Below, in pieces: positions 1 through 8,530 of a stretch of DNA of 64,000 bases; within the stretch, counting starts at the first letter, position 1; each line of letters begins with the position of its first letter. The translations under genes and the position numbers were made by a program. Source of the stretch: Lederbergia lenta NBRC 16444. GTDB lineage: Bacteria > Bacillota > Bacilli > Bacillales > Bacillaceae_C. The notes beneath the pieces were generated by a model. That model was given only the letters and a program-made list of their open reading frames with translations, had not been told where the DNA came from and did no database searches. The stretch covers positions 248,001-312,000 of the forward strand of contig NZ_BCVC01000003.1 in the NCBI RefSeq assembly GCF_001591545.1, in the 5' to 3' direction.

Positions 1-953
1 CATTCGTTGCCATAATCATCATAGCAACTTATTTCATAATGAACACCGCGAAAAAGTTGTGAGTCCACTTTCACTTTCAACTTCCCCTGATCGTGCGCAG
101 TAATTTCTAAATCTTCAGGTCTAATAACGATTTCCACAGGTTCATTTGCGTTAAGTCCCTGGTCAACACATTCAAACTGTTTACCGCCAAATTCGACTTG
201 ATAATCACGGATCATTTTGCCCTTAACAATATTCGACTCACCAATGAAATCTGCGACAAATCGATTAATCGGCTCATCATAAATATCAATTGGTGTCCCG
301 CTTTGCTGAATTTTACCTTGGTTGATAACAAAAATTTCATCTGACATCGCAAGCGCTTCTTCTTGATCATGTGTGACAAATATAAATGTAATGCCTAGGC
401 GCCTTTGAAGTTCACGTAGTTCATATTGCATTTCTGTCCTTAATTTTAAATCAAGCGCAGATAGCGGTTCATCGAGTAATATAACTTCGGGTTCATTTAC
501 AATAGCACGTGCAATTGCAACGCGCTGACGTTGACCACCGGACATTTCATTAATTTCTCTATTCTCGTATCCAGCCAGGTTAACAAATTTGAGTGCTTCT
601 TTTACTTTTGCTTCAATGACTGACTTCTTCATTTTCTTTATACGTAAGCCAAATGCCACATTTTCAAACACATTTAAGTGTGGGAATAAAGCATAATCTT
701 GAAATACTGTATTTACTTGACGCTCGTTTGCTGGAATTCTATTTATCTTTTTACCTTGAAAAAATATATTACCTTTCGTGGGTTGATTGAAGCCTGCTAT
801 TAAACGAAGAATTGTCGTTTTCCCACATCCAGAAGGGCCAAGCAATGTATAAAACTTACCTTTTTCAATTTCAAAACTGACATCATCTAATATGATTGTT
901 TCATCGTATTGCTTCGAAACATTTTCAAAGCGAATTATTGTCTGATCTAGCAT
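1..953 (-). CDS. potA: Spermidine/putrescine ABC transporter ATP-binding protein (partial, 3' end outside window)
   Basis: ATPase that powers polyamine uptake at the inner face of the membrane. I translated it from the ATG at 953, with GGAGGG about 5 bases upstream. Walker A reads GPSGCGKTT, the Q-loop QDYALFPH, the signature [14 protein letters not shown], Walker [13 protein letters not shown] and the switch THDQEEAL, in the order and spacing of PotA. After about residue 240 a TOBE-like C-terminal domain begins ([10 protein letters not shown]). The reading frame is open to base 1, so about 317 codons are visible and the stop lies outside. It follows the XRE-cupin gene by 17 bases in the same direction; potB, potC and potD are expected beyond the window edge. 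The substrate is assigned by family and by the regulator type. Confidence 0.9.
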   Translation of the reverse strand, partial: MLDQTIIRFENVSKQYDETIILDDVSFEIEKGKFYTLLGPSGCGKTTILRLIAGFNQPTKGNIFFQGKKINRIPANERQVNTVFQDYALFPHLNVFENVAFGLRIKKMKKSVIEAKVKEALKFVNLAGYENREINEMSGGQRQRVAIARAIVNEPEVILLDEPLSALDLKLRTEMQYELRELQRRLGITFIFVTHDQEEALAMSDEIFVINQGKIQQSGTPIDIYDEPINRFVADFIGESNIVKGKMIRDYQVEFGGKQFECVDQGLNANEPVEIVIRPEDLEITAHDQGKLKVKVDSQLFRGVHYEISCYDDYGNE

Positions 954-970
954 TACATGCCCTCCATTTC

Positions 971-1513
971 TTATAAATAAGATTCTGTTGCTACGAGAAT
1001 AAGCTCGGATTTACCTTTATTAGCATTTGTAATTTGATGTTCGTTTGAGGCGTGAAAATATACAGATTCTCCTGCTTGAGCATAATATACGCGTTTTCCA
1101 AGAGTAATCTTTACCCTGCCAGCTAGAACATAAGCAAAGGTTTCAGATAGCGAAGGCTCAAATTGTTTAAATTCACCATTTTCCAGAAGGGTTAGCCTAA
1201 TTGGCTCCATATCCTTTTCATTCGATTCGGGAACAAGCCATTTTATATCATACCCTCGTTCTTCATCGATATAATCAGTCTGATCATCTTCTCCATAGAC
1301 TACCTTTTGTTCGCGTTCCTCTTCATCAAAAAATTGTTTTGGAGTACAACCCAAAACCTCCAATATATTAAAAAAAGTGTCTATAGCAGGAGAGCTTAAT
1401 TCACGTTCTAATTGAGATATATAACCTTTACTCAGATCAGTACGCTCTCCTAATTCCTCTTGTGTAAGTCCTTTTTTTAGACGCAAATTTTTAATTTTAT
1501 TCCCAATTCTCAT
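971..1513 (-). CDS. XRE-family regulator with C-terminal cupin domain, polyamine operon type
   Basis: Predicted transcription factor of 180 residues. Residues about 5-62 form a helix-turn-helix of the XRE type ([29 protein letters not shown]). Residues about 105-178 form a small cupin barrel ([28 protein letters not shown]) that usually binds a small effector. It sits directly upstream of potA in the same direction, the arrangement seen in many Firmicutes where such proteins control polyamine uptake. The start is ATG at 1513 with GAGGGA upstream; an ATG four bases earlier is out of frame. Its promoter region carries a strong inverted repeat (see 1544-1591), so autoregulation is likely. The effector is not shown by sequence. 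Confidence 0.85.
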   Translation of the reverse strand: MRIGNKIKNLRLKKGLTQEELGERTDLSKGYISQLERELSSPAIDTFFNILEVLGCTPKQFFDEEEREQKVVYGEDDQTDYIDEERGYDIKWLVPESNEKDMEPIRLTLLENGEFKQFEPSLSETFAYVLAGRVKITLGKRVYYAQAGESVYFHASNEHQITNANKGKSELILVATESYL

Positions 1514-1543
1514 TCATTTATCCCTCATGTCTGTTTATTATAA

Positions 1544-1591
1544 GTAAACTCGCAGTAAACTGAGTTTACCTATACCAAACTTATTGTTTAC
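1544..1591. promoter_or_regulatory. Candidate operator of the XRE-cupin regulator, four GTAAAC half-sites
   Basis: GTAAAC occurs at 1544-1549 and 1555-1560, and its reverse complement GTTTAC at 1564-1569 and 1586-1591. The inner pair makes a perfect palindrome GTAAAC-tga-GTTTAC. A TATAAT -10 box for the minus strand lies at 1537-1542, so the repeats cover the -35 region of the regulator-potA promoter. Binding by the adjacent regulator is inferred. Confidence 0.65.
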
Positions 1592-1764
1592 TCCTGGACC
1601 TAGTATATTATACATAACTGAGAGAATTGCGCAATACATTTTTTCCTTTCAAAAAAAGGATAAAATTAGCTAATCAAATGTTTGATTAGGAGAGTGAATG
1701 GTAGATGTACAAGGGATAACTGGATATATAATACGATGAGCGAAACAGTAGGTTATGAGGTATT

Positions 1765-1798
1765 TTACTGGCGGGCATAACATGCTTACAAGCCGTCA
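1765..1798 (-). repeat. Two units of the 21-bp phased repeat
   Basis: On the minus strand the units read CGCCAGTAAA and GACGGCTTGTAAG, with the AGTA/TGTA cores at 1766-1769 and 1787-1790, exactly 21 bp apart. They lie about 90 bp past the stop of the LysR gene and read in its direction. Same family as 17448-17570 and 51183-51303. Confidence 0.6.
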
Positions 1799-1833
1799 TG
1801 ATTAGATATGGGTGGTCTAAGGTGGACGAATTT

Positions 1834-1860
1834 AACGGTCATGATTTATGCATGACCGTT
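1834..1860 (-). terminator. Perfect stem-loop after the LysR gene
   Basis: AACGGTCATG at 1834-1843 pairs with CATGACCGTT at 1851-1860 around a 7-base loop. It lies 17 bases past the LysR stop. The T-tract on the minus strand is weak, so it may be a terminator or an mRNA 3'-end structure. The rest of 1514-1876 holds the operator and the two repeat units described separately; no gene is seen. Confidence 0.45.
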
Positions 1861-1876
1861 AATAAAAGTGGTACGC

Positions 1877-2755
1877 TTATTTATTCGCACGCACTAAGTC
1901 TAGAAATGTATCAAGTGCTTTTGTATTGTATGGCGACAATGTTACGATGGAAAATTTCCTTATGAAAGGAACTTCATCTGCATCTAATGTTTGCAGCGCC
2001 CCCATAGATAATTCTTTCCGAATCGCCCACTGTGATAGCAAACTAATCCCGAGTCCCGCTTCCACTGACTCCTTTATCAATTGTGTACTACCGAATTCCA
2101 TTTTTTTATTTGGTGCAATTCCAAGCCTGCGGAATAATTGCTCGGTCGCTTCACGCGTTCCCGATCCTTTTTCTCGAACGATCCAGCTTGCCTGCTCCAA
2201 CTCGCTCATCTTTACCTTCTCTGGTAGTTTTGCCAACGGATGTTTTGGAGACATGATGATATACATTCTATCTTCATCGAAAGCTTCGATATTAAGCTTT
2301 TTGTTCCTATAATCACCTTCTACAATACCTACATCCATTTGGTGCCCAAGTACAAGCTCTGCAATTTCTCGTGAATTACCAATCGCTACTGATGGGTGGA
2401 TAAGTGGATATTGATCAAGCATTCTAGCAATAATATGGGGTAACACATATTCACCAAACGTGTAACTAGCGCCTATCGATATTGGACCGCTCGCCTTATT
2501 TGTAGCATCATCAACGAATCGCTGCATCTTTGTATACAGCCCTAATATTTCCTTCGCATGATGATAGACAATTTCTCCCGCTTTATTCAACCGTACATAC
2601 TTATTGCTTCGCTCCAAAAGCCTCGTGCCAACTTCGCGTTCAAACGCTTGAATGTACTGGCTAACTGCAGGCTGAGTCATATGTAATTCTTCCGCCGCAC
2701 GTGAAAAATTTTGTTTTTCAGCAACTGCGATAAAAACAATTAAATGCTGATCCAC
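1877..2755 (-). CDS. LysR-family transcriptional regulator
   Basis: A 292-residue LTTR. The N-terminal winged helix-turn-helix (residues 1-60, FSRAAEELHMTQPAVSQYIQAFEREVGTRL) is followed by a linker helix and a periplasmic-binding-protein-like effector domain from about residue 90 (GPISIGASYTFGEYVLPHII). It is divergent from the YeiH-type gene with 115 bp between them, the arrangement of YeiE and YeiH in enteric bacteria, so control of that neighbour is likely. Effector unknown; family regulators of this subtype often respond to sulfur or nitrogen compounds, but this is not shown here. Confidence 0.88.
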   Translation of the reverse strand: MDQHLIVFIAVAEKQNFSRAAEELHMTQPAVSQYIQAFEREVGTRLLERSNKYVRLNKAGEIVYHHAKEILGLYTKMQRFVDDATNKASGPISIGASYTFGEYVLPHIIARMLDQYPLIHPSVAIGNSREIAELVLGHQMDVGIVEGDYRNKKLNIEAFDEDRMYIIMSPKHPLAKLPEKVKMSELEQASWIVREKGSGTREATEQLFRRLGIAPNKKMEFGSTQLIKESVEAGLGISLLSQWAIRKELSMGALQTLDADEVPFIRKFSIVTLSPYNTKALDTFLDLVRANK

Positions 2756-2785
2756 CTTTCAACACCTCCATTATAAAGAAAACTT

Positions 2786-2805
2786 ATCATTGCTATTATA
2801 ATGAT
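2786..2805. promoter_or_regulatory. Candidate LysR binding site in divergent promoter region
   Basis: ATCATT (2786-2791) and AATGAT (2800-2805) form an inverted repeat with an 8-base AT-rich centre between the LysR gene and the divergent YeiH-type gene. Position and symmetry suit a LysR box; this is inference. Confidence 0.4.
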
Positions 2806-2870
2806 TTATTTTCCTTATAACAAAATATAACTTATGCTGTAGAAGGCAATTAAATGTCGGAGGTTATTCT

Positions 2871-3893
2871 ATGGGAAAACAACAAGCTAAACAACAATTT
2901 AATCAAGCCTCTTTTGTTCAGTGGGCTAGTGGGATTGCTTTTACTTTTTTGATTGCTTACTTTGGTTTTTTACTTACAAAGCTGCCTGGTTTTAGCATGG
3001 TGGGACAATTAGCTTCAGCGATTGTCATTGCTATTATTTACAGGCAAGTTTTCGGCTACCCTGAAGCGCTACGGTCAGGAATCGCCTTTTCTTCAAAAAA
3101 GCTCCTTAGATTTGCAATTATTTTATATGGATTAAAGTTGAATATTGGTACCGTTTTAACCGATGGGCTTGGCTTGTTGGTTAGAGATGCAGGTGTCATT
3201 ATATTCGCGATCTTGGCAACCGTTTGGTTAGCTAGAAAGCTAAAAGCCAATCCGACAATTTCTATGCTACTTGGAGTCGGTACAGGCGTTTGTGGGGCTG
3301 CCGCCATTGCAGCTGTTGCGCCAATTATTAAATCGAAAGACGAAGATACAGCTATTAGCGTAGGTATTATTGCACTTGTCGGGACTATCTTTGCCATTAC
3401 CTACACCTTGTTACGCCCCATTTTACCGTTGACTGATATTGAATATGGTATATGGGCTGGCGTCAGTATCCATGAAGTTGCACAAGTCGTACTAGCTGCG
3501 GCGTCTGGGGGGGAAGAAGCACTTGCTTTTGCTCTACTTGCAAAACTTGGGCGTGTATTTTTGCTCATACCACTATGTTTTATTTTTATGTATTGGATGA
3601 AGCGTAAGTCAACAGATGACAGTGGATCAGCTAAAATTGAGTTCCCTTGGTTTCTTGTTGGTTTTATATTAATGAGTATTTTCGGTAGCTTCGTGCTTGG
3701 TCATTCTATTCCTGTAACGGGTGAAACGCTAAACAGTATCTCCACTGCGACAACTTGGATACTTACCGCAGCCATGGTCGGTCTCGGTTTAAATGTGAGT
3801 CTTGGTGATTTACGTAAAAAGGCCTTAAAACCTCTCATCGCGATGGTTACGGTCTCAATCTTTGTTTCTGTTTTAACGTTCTTTATCGTTTAA
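2871..3893 (+). CDS. YeiH/UPF0324 family membrane protein (putative sulfate exporter family)
   Basis: A 340-residue integral membrane protein with about nine to ten hydrophobic helices. It shows the family pattern: GVGTGVCGAAAIAAVAP around residue 135-150, GIWAGVSIHEVAQVV near residue 195, and a C-terminal WILTAAMVGLGLNVSLGDL block. RBS CGGAGG stands 8 bases before the ATG. The family is annotated as putative sulfate exporter, but transport has not been firmly shown for most members. Divergent from a LysR regulator that probably controls it. A strong hairpin follows at 3922-3959. Confidence 0.85.
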   Translation: MGKQQAKQQFNQASFVQWASGIAFTFLIAYFGFLLTKLPGFSMVGQLASAIVIAIIYRQVFGYPEALRSGIAFSSKKLLRFAIILYGLKLNIGTVLTDGLGLLVRDAGVIIFAILATVWLARKLKANPTISMLLGVGTGVCGAAAIAAVAPIIKSKDEDTAISVGIIALVGTIFAITYTLLRPILPLTDIEYGIWAGVSIHEVAQVVLAAASGGEEALAFALLAKLGRVFLLIPLCFIFMYWMKRKSTDDSGSAKIEFPWFLVGFILMSIFGSFVLGHSIPVTGETLNSISTATTWILTAAMVGLGLNVSLGDLRKKALKPLIAMVTVSIFVSVLTFFIV

Positions 3894-3921
3894 CTTTGCA
3901 AATCAACTTTAAAGTGTAATA

Positions 3922-3959
3922 AAAATCGAAAGCGAATTTTCATCTTCGCTTTCGATTTT
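3922..3959. terminator. Bidirectional terminator between yeiH-type gene and sspO
   Basis: AAAATCGAAAGCGA (3922-3935) pairs perfectly with 3946-3959, flanked by T-rich sequence on the plus side and, on the minus strand, TTTTTATTA. It can serve both converging genes. Confidence 0.85.
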
Positions 3960-3966
3960 GTTTTTA

Positions 3967-4116
3967 TTATTGATTTTTCTTTCGTTTTTTATTGTTTAGT
4001 TTTTGAGTTACAGTTAATGGCTCATTTGAGAATTCTTCACTAAATTCTTCTCCCATGCCTTGCCCTTTCGCTGCATTCATACCTTGGAGACTGTGTTTTG
4101 CTTTCTTTTTACCCAT
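3967..4116 (-). CDS. sspO: Small acid-soluble spore protein O
   Basis: A 49-residue gene, short enough to be missed by ORF callers. It starts at ATG 4114-4116 after a very strong GGAGGTGAT ribosome binding site and reads [10 protein letters not shown]..., ending [19 protein letters not shown]. The end is nearly the same as SspO (CotK) of B. subtilis, which ends [19 protein letters not shown] as I recall it. SspO is a minor acid-soluble protein of the mature spore made in the forespore. The length, basic character and Asn-rich tail match the family. It converges with the YeiH-type gene and shares its terminator. Confidence 0.9.
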   Translation of the reverse strand: MGKKKAKHSLQGMNAAKGQGMGEEFSEEFSNEPLTVTQKLNNKKRKKNQ

Positions 4117-4164
4117 TCAAATCACCTCCACATATATTTTGTGTTCTACTTTGATTAATTATGT

Positions 4165-4220
4165 AAAAAAGTGACCTGTCTCCCCAACTCTATAACATGC
4201 TGGGGGCCAGACCACTTTTT
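4165..4220 (-). terminator. Terminator hairpin of the bmrCD operon
   Basis: On the minus strand AAAAAGTGGTCTGGCCCCCA pairs imperfectly with a 3' arm that ends CACTTTTTT. It lies about 130 bp past the bmrD stop, after the interspersed repeat. Confidence 0.6.
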
Positions 4221-4235
4221 CAATTCTATTAGAGC

Positions 4236-4350
4236 AGCTATCCTTTAAGGTTCCTCGACTAAATCCGCCACTTCCTGTGGCAACGTCGACGCACTCACAT
4301 CCTGCGAGCGCAGTTTGTACGTCGCTAAACGGGCGCTTACGCTTTTCTAT
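4236..4350 (-). repeat. Interspersed repeat, family A (about 110 bp)
   Basis: On the minus strand it starts AGAAAAGCGTAAGCGCCCG, continues TTTAGCGACGTACAAACTG and ends GTCGAGGAACCTTA. The same blocks recur at 26463-26570, and the AAGCGGAAGCGCCTGTTTAGTGA part recurs twice within 10345-10522. It begins within a few bases of the bmrD stop codon. Confidence 0.75.
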
Positions 4351-4351
4351 T

Positions 4352-6364
4352 TCACATTGCTTTTTGTCCTATTTGTAGTTGGTACATTTGATAGTATTTT
4401 CCTTTTTGTTTCATTAGTTCTTCGTGGTTTCCGCGTTCGGCAATTTCTCCCCGGTCGAGTACGAGTATTTGGTCCGCGTTTTTAATGGTTGAAAGACGAT
4501 GGGCGATGATAAAAGTGGTTCTGCCTTTTTTAAGGACATCCATCGCTTCTTGAATAATTGTTTCCGTCTCTGTATCAATACTAGATGTCGCTTCATCTAA
4601 GATTAAAATAGCTGGATCAAACGCGAGTGCTCGAGCAAAAGAAATGAGTTGTCGTTGTCCAGAAGACAGGGTGCTGCCTTTTTCAACGACACGCTCATCA
4701 AATCCATCTTCTAAATTTTTCAATACGTGATCCGCTCCAACAGCTTTTAAAGCAGCATTTACCTTATCTCGTGTAATTCTCGGATCATTCAAACTAACAT
4801 TCGTCGCAATCGTTCCGGTAAACAAATATGGATCTTGCAAAACGATGCCCATATGGTCACGAAGCGTTTGCTTTGGAATGTCTTGAATATTTTTGCCGTC
4901 AATCCGGATCTCTCCCTCATTACAATCATAAAACCTAAACAACACATTCATGATTGAACTTTTTCCAGAGCCAGTATGGCCGACAAGCGCAACTGTATCG
5001 CCTTGCTTTGCTTCGAAATGAATATCTTTTAAAACATATTCCCCTTCCTTATAACCAAAATAAACATGGTCAAAAGTGACATTTCCTTTATAACGTCCCA
5101 TTTTTTCAGTACTTACGTTTTCTCCCTTTTCATCAAGCAAGCGAAAAACGCGCTCACCTGCTACTAGTGCCTGCTCTAAATTAGCAAATTGATTGACAAT
5201 ATTTCCAACTGGATTAAATAAACGGTTAATGTAATCGACATAGGCATATAAGACACCTATCGTTACTACCGACTGTATACCCATTGCCCCACTTCCGAAA
5301 TACCAAATGAAACCAACAAATACAAGATTTCGTAAAATACCTACAAAGTTATGAGAAGACAAGGAATTCAGTATAAGCAACTTATTTTGATATTGAAAAT
5401 GAGTTTCATTTAATTCTTCAAATTCTTTGCTCATCTGTTTCTCTCGACGAAATGCTTGAATAATCGGCATCCCTTGAATGGACTCATTTATCATTGCATT
5501 CAATTCACTCACTTTAGAGCGAATGACATGATTATATTTTGATGCGTATTTTCGATAAAAGATCATCCATGCATACATAATCGGCATGAGGGCTAAACAA
5601 ATGAATGCCAATCTTACGTCTAGAAAAAACATGGCAATATATATACCTGTAATATAAATCAAACCGGTGAAAAAGGTAGACAATACAGCCACATATAATT
5701 CTCTAATTGCTTCTGTATCGTTTGTTATTCTTGCCACTACTTTTCCAGCGGGTAAATCATCAAAATAGCGAATTGGAAGTCGTTGTACATGCGCAAAGAT
5801 ATCTGTCCGCATCTTTTGAATAATCCGGTTTGCCGCTTTCTGTAAATAAAAATATTGTCCATATTGAAAAATTGCCGAGATAATGAATAAACCCGCATAC
5901 ATGATGAGTAGCTTAATCATTGCTGGAAGCTCTGGTTGATAAAAACTCAACACTTCATTGACCGATAATTTATTGGCTTCAACCATAGTCTGCCTATCAG
6001 TCCCCGAGATGACAAGCTTTCCATCCCTCACTTCACGACTGCCTTCAAGAGGTATTTCAGAATGGATAAAATAAAAGCTTCTACCCTCTTGTAAAATCGT
6101 TGCTACACTTGCATGCTCATTTACCTTGGCCTTATCTAGATAACGTTCACGCACATAAGAATTCCCTTTATATTTAACAGATGATTCACTTTGATCTGTT
6201 TGCAACCAGTGATCCTCTATCCCTAAAATATGTTCATCAATTAGTGTTTTCGCTATAATTGGTTCCAGCACATCTGCACAAACAGAAATCGTCAACATTG
6301 CAAGGGCAGCAATAATGAGTCCTTTGAAATATAGGGCATATCGGAATAATCGTTTACCGACCAT
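4352..6364 (-). CDS. bmrD: Multidrug ABC exporter half-transporter BmrD (YheH type)
   Basis: A 670-residue half-transporter forming a heterodimer with BmrC to export drugs across the membrane. Helix 1 (residues about 12-33) is followed by a large outside insert (about 45-150) before helix 2, the hallmark of BmrD. The nucleotide-binding domain has Walker A GHTGSGKSS, signature LSSGQRQLISFARA and an intact Walker B with catalytic glutamate (ILILDEATSS). The start codon overlaps the bmrC stop by one base (TAATG), and GGGGAGGTG precedes it, so translation is coupled. Length is close to the B. subtilis protein (673). Expression is expected to depend on the leader at 8321-8559. Confidence 0.92.
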   Translation of the reverse strand: MVGKRLFRYALYFKGLIIAALAMLTISVCADVLEPIIAKTLIDEHILGIEDHWLQTDQSESSVKYKGNSYVRERYLDKAKVNEHASVATILQEGRSFYFIHSEIPLEGSREVRDGKLVISGTDRQTMVEANKLSVNEVLSFYQPELPAMIKLLIMYAGLFIISAIFQYGQYFYLQKAANRIIQKMRTDIFAHVQRLPIRYFDDLPAGKVVARITNDTEAIRELYVAVLSTFFTGLIYITGIYIAMFFLDVRLAFICLALMPIMYAWMIFYRKYASKYNHVIRSKVSELNAMINESIQGMPIIQAFRREKQMSKEFEELNETHFQYQNKLLILNSLSSHNFVGILRNLVFVGFIWYFGSGAMGIQSVVTIGVLYAYVDYINRLFNPVGNIVNQFANLEQALVAGERVFRLLDEKGENVSTEKMGRYKGNVTFDHVYFGYKEGEYVLKDIHFEAKQGDTVALVGHTGSGKSSIMNVLFRFYDCNEGEIRIDGKNIQDIPKQTLRDHMGIVLQDPYLFTGTIATNVSLNDPRITRDKVNAALKAVGADHVLKNLEDGFDERVVEKGSTLSSGQRQLISFARALAFDPAILILDEATSSIDTETETIIQEAMDVLKKGRTTFIIAHRLSTIKNADQILVLDRGEIAERGNHEELMKQKGKYYQMYQLQIGQKAM

Positions 6365-8121
6365 TATGCTTGCACCTCCCCTTCAAGCAAGCTCTCTACT
6401 TGCTGTCTATCATATTGCTCTTTATACCAACCCTTTGATGCTATTAATTGTTCGTGTGTTCCTTCTTCGATCACTTTCCCATCATCAAAAACAATAATCC
6501 AATCGGCATGCTCAATGGCCGATAAACGATGTGTGGTAATAATCGTCGTTTTCTCCTGTCTTTCCTTCCGTATATTTCTAATGATCCGCGATTCTGTTTT
6601 AGCATCAACAGCAGATAATGAATCGTCTAAAATGAGTAATTCTGGATTCTTTATCAATGCTCGAGCAATGGATATCCGTTGTTTTTGTCCTCCTGAGAGT
6701 GCTACTCCTTTTTCACCAACGAGCGTTTCCAAACCTTCTGGTAACATCGCTAAATCCTTTTCAAAATAAGCTAGGTGGATCGCTTTCTTCAAATCTGCCT
6801 CTGTCGCTTTTTCATCTCCAAACAATATATTTTCTCGCACACTTCTGGAAAATAGCACATGGTCCTGTGGGACATAACCGACCCAACTCCGCAACTGATC
6901 CTTCGACTGATCTGCAATACTAATATCAGAGATCATAATATCGCCTTGACCTAACGGGTATTCTCGTAAAAACTGTTTGATAAAGGTCGTCTTACCACTT
7001 CCCGTTTTTCCGACAACACCAATTGTTGCTCCTCGCCCTATCTCCAACGAAACGTCTTTTAAATTATCTGTATGTGAAGATGGATAGCGAAATACAGTTT
7101 GTGAGAATGCAATCTTCTCGGGTTGCTCAATCTGTTTGGGAACTTCCGGATCTTTTACATCTTCTTCGTAATTCAATATTGTCTGCACTCGATCCAATGA
7201 AGCATTACCTCGTTGCATCACATTGATTAATTCACCGATCGCAAACATCGGCCAAATAAGCATGCCTAGATAAACATTGAAGGAAACAAGATGGCCAAGT
7301 GATATTTCTTGATGAAAGACAAGATATGTCCCATATGACAATCCAATTACGTAACTGATACCAGTTATTACTTTGGTTATCGGATTAAAAAAGGCATCAA
7401 TTTTTGCAACAGCAATATTTTTTTGATACACATCCTCTGTCATTTTTCGAAAATCGGATTCGCTTTCTTTTTCTTGAACATACGCCCTTATTACACGCAC
7501 ACCGGCAACTGCTTCCAGAACACTATCATTCATATCACCAAAAGCATCCTGAGCTGTCATAAAGCGCGTATGAATTTTCGCTCCAAGAATTTTTATAATT
7601 AATGCCAAGATCGGTAATGGTAATATAGCTGCAAGTGTTAATTTCCATGACACGAGAAATCCCATTGTCAATAATATCGTCAGCATATACATCGTCGAAT
7701 CAAATAATGTTAAAATACCAAACCCCGCAGTTGTCGAAATGGCCCTTAAATCATTTGTCCCCCTCGCCATCAAATCCCCTGTACGGTTTTTCTCAAAAAA
7801 AGTTGGAGTCATTTTCAACAAATGATTCATTAATCGTGAACGAATTAACTTTTCTACAATAAATGCTCCACCGAAAAGCTGGTACTGCCATACGTAGGTT
7901 ACCGCATAGTTGAATACAGAAATTCCAACCAATATTCCGATATAGAGAAGTAGTGTACTTTTTGTCATCGTACCAAGATGAATATGATCTATGCCTGCAC
8001 CAAGTAAAAACGGCGGGATAACTTCAAATATATTTGCAACTCCAAGCAACACCAACGCACTTGCATATCTCTTCCAATGCTTTTTAAAGAACCATCCTAA
8101 CTTTCCTAAAACACTAAACAT
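6364..8121 (-). CDS. bmrC: Multidrug ABC exporter half-transporter BmrC (YheI type)
   Basis: A 585-residue half-transporter with six N-terminal helices and a C-terminal ATPase domain. Walker A is GKTGSGKTT and the signature LSGGQKQRISIARA. The Walker B motif reads LLILDDSLSAVD: the catalytic glutamate is Asp500, the same degenerate position known for B. subtilis BmrC, whereas BmrD keeps the glutamate. So the pair is an asymmetric heterodimeric exporter. RBS GGGGGAGG lies 9 bases before the ATG. It is the first structural gene after an attenuator leader and overlaps bmrD by one base. Confidence 0.93.
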   Translation of the reverse strand: MFSVLGKLGWFFKKHWKRYASALVLLGVANIFEVIPPFLLGAGIDHIHLGTMTKSTLLLYIGILVGISVFNYAVTYVWQYQLFGGAFIVEKLIRSRLMNHLLKMTPTFFEKNRTGDLMARGTNDLRAISTTAGFGILTLFDSTMYMLTILLTMGFLVSWKLTLAAILPLPILALIIKILGAKIHTRFMTAQDAFGDMNDSVLEAVAGVRVIRAYVQEKESESDFRKMTEDVYQKNIAVAKIDAFFNPITKVITGISYVIGLSYGTYLVFHQEISLGHLVSFNVYLGMLIWPMFAIGELINVMQRGNASLDRVQTILNYEEDVKDPEVPKQIEQPEKIAFSQTVFRYPSSHTDNLKDVSLEIGRGATIGVVGKTGSGKTTFIKQFLREYPLGQGDIMISDISIADQSKDQLRSWVGYVPQDHVLFSRSVRENILFGDEKATEADLKKAIHLAYFEKDLAMLPEGLETLVGEKGVALSGGQKQRISIARALIKNPELLILDDSLSAVDAKTESRIIRNIRKERQEKTTIITTHRLSAIEHADWIIVFDDGKVIEEGTHEQLIASKGWYKEQYDRQQVESLLEGEVQA

Positions 8122-8157
8122 CTGTTATCCTCCCCCTTACCATCGCTGTGATGGCAG

Positions 8158-8214
8158 CTACCCATTTTCTAGCTCCACTGTGATCATTAGTCGTCGAACG
8201 CTCTTTCTAGTCAT
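8158..8214 (-). CDS. Very small ORF (18 aa) just upstream of bmrC
   Basis: Reads MTRKSVRRLMITVELENG and stops 36 bases before the bmrC start. A strong AAGGGAGGAA site lies 6 bases before the ATG, which is better than most real genes here. It lies past both attenuator hairpins, so it is translated only on read-through transcripts. It may couple translation into bmrC or be a second leader peptide. I recognise no family. Confidence 0.45.
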   Translation of the reverse strand: MTRKSVRRLMITVELENG

Positions 8215-8320
8215 TTCGTCTTCCTCCCTTTTCAAAATTTAAATCTGTCTTTTCCCTCAACCTTTCTATCTATTAAGAAACAGCATATTCACACTGAAAT
8301 CTTCAAAATAAACATAAAAA

Positions 8321-8359
8321 AAGCATAGATGCGCCTAAGAAATGTGCGCATCTATGCTT
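8321..8359 (-). terminator. Strong intrinsic terminator in the bmr leader
   Basis: On the minus strand AAGCATAGATGCGC pairs with GCGCATCTATGCTT around an 11-base loop, then a run of Ts (8315-8320). It lies between the leader peptide and bmrC, so it must be bypassed for exporter expression. Confidence 0.85.
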
Positions 8360-8367
8360 CACATAAA

Positions 8368-8399
8368 AAAGACATGGAACTGAATCAGCCCGTGTCTTT
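8368..8399 (-). terminator. Attenuator hairpin with overlap to leader-peptide sequence
   Basis: On the minus strand AAAGACACGG pairs with CCATGTCTTT, then TTT. The 5' arm and loop contain GGCTGATTC, which is complementary to GAATCAGCC inside the leader ORF (8424-8483), so the leader 3' end can form an alternative antiterminator pair. This is the layout of ribosome-mediated attenuation. Confidence 0.7.
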
Positions 8400-8423
8400 A
8401 TCTGTTAAGTAATATAAATTAAC

Positions 8424-8483
8424 TTAAGACAGACAGGCTGATTCCATATTCAATTGATATAGACGAACAATTAATTTTTTCAT
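8424..8483 (-). CDS. Leader peptide of bmrCD (19 aa)
   Basis: Reads MKKLIVRLYQLNMESACLS from ATG 8481-8483, with AAGGGAGG 9 bases upstream. It is followed by two terminator hairpins and lies about 55 bp after a near-consensus promoter. In B. subtilis, bmrCD is controlled by the leader gene bmrB: ribosomes stalled by translation-blocking antibiotics on the leader allow read-through. The present peptide is shorter than BmrB, and I infer function from layout and from its 3' end being complementary to the terminator arm, not from sequence identity. Confidence 0.7.
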   Translation of the reverse strand: MKKLIVRLYQLNMESACLS

Positions 8484-8530
8484 GTTTTTCAGCCTCCCTT
8501 TCTTGAAGTTTTAATTATTTGAATGTTCAT

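Noticed and set aside
1926-2312. Long plus-strand frame inside the LysR gene
   Set aside because: Antisense shadow of a clear LysR coding sequence. Similar antisense frames inside trpE, pheA, ppaC, pbpC, bmrCD and the ger genes were dropped for the same reason.
4165-4220. Riboswitch-like structure after bmrD
   Set aside because: It is downstream of the operon, ends in a T tract and has no conserved aptamer; read as a terminator.
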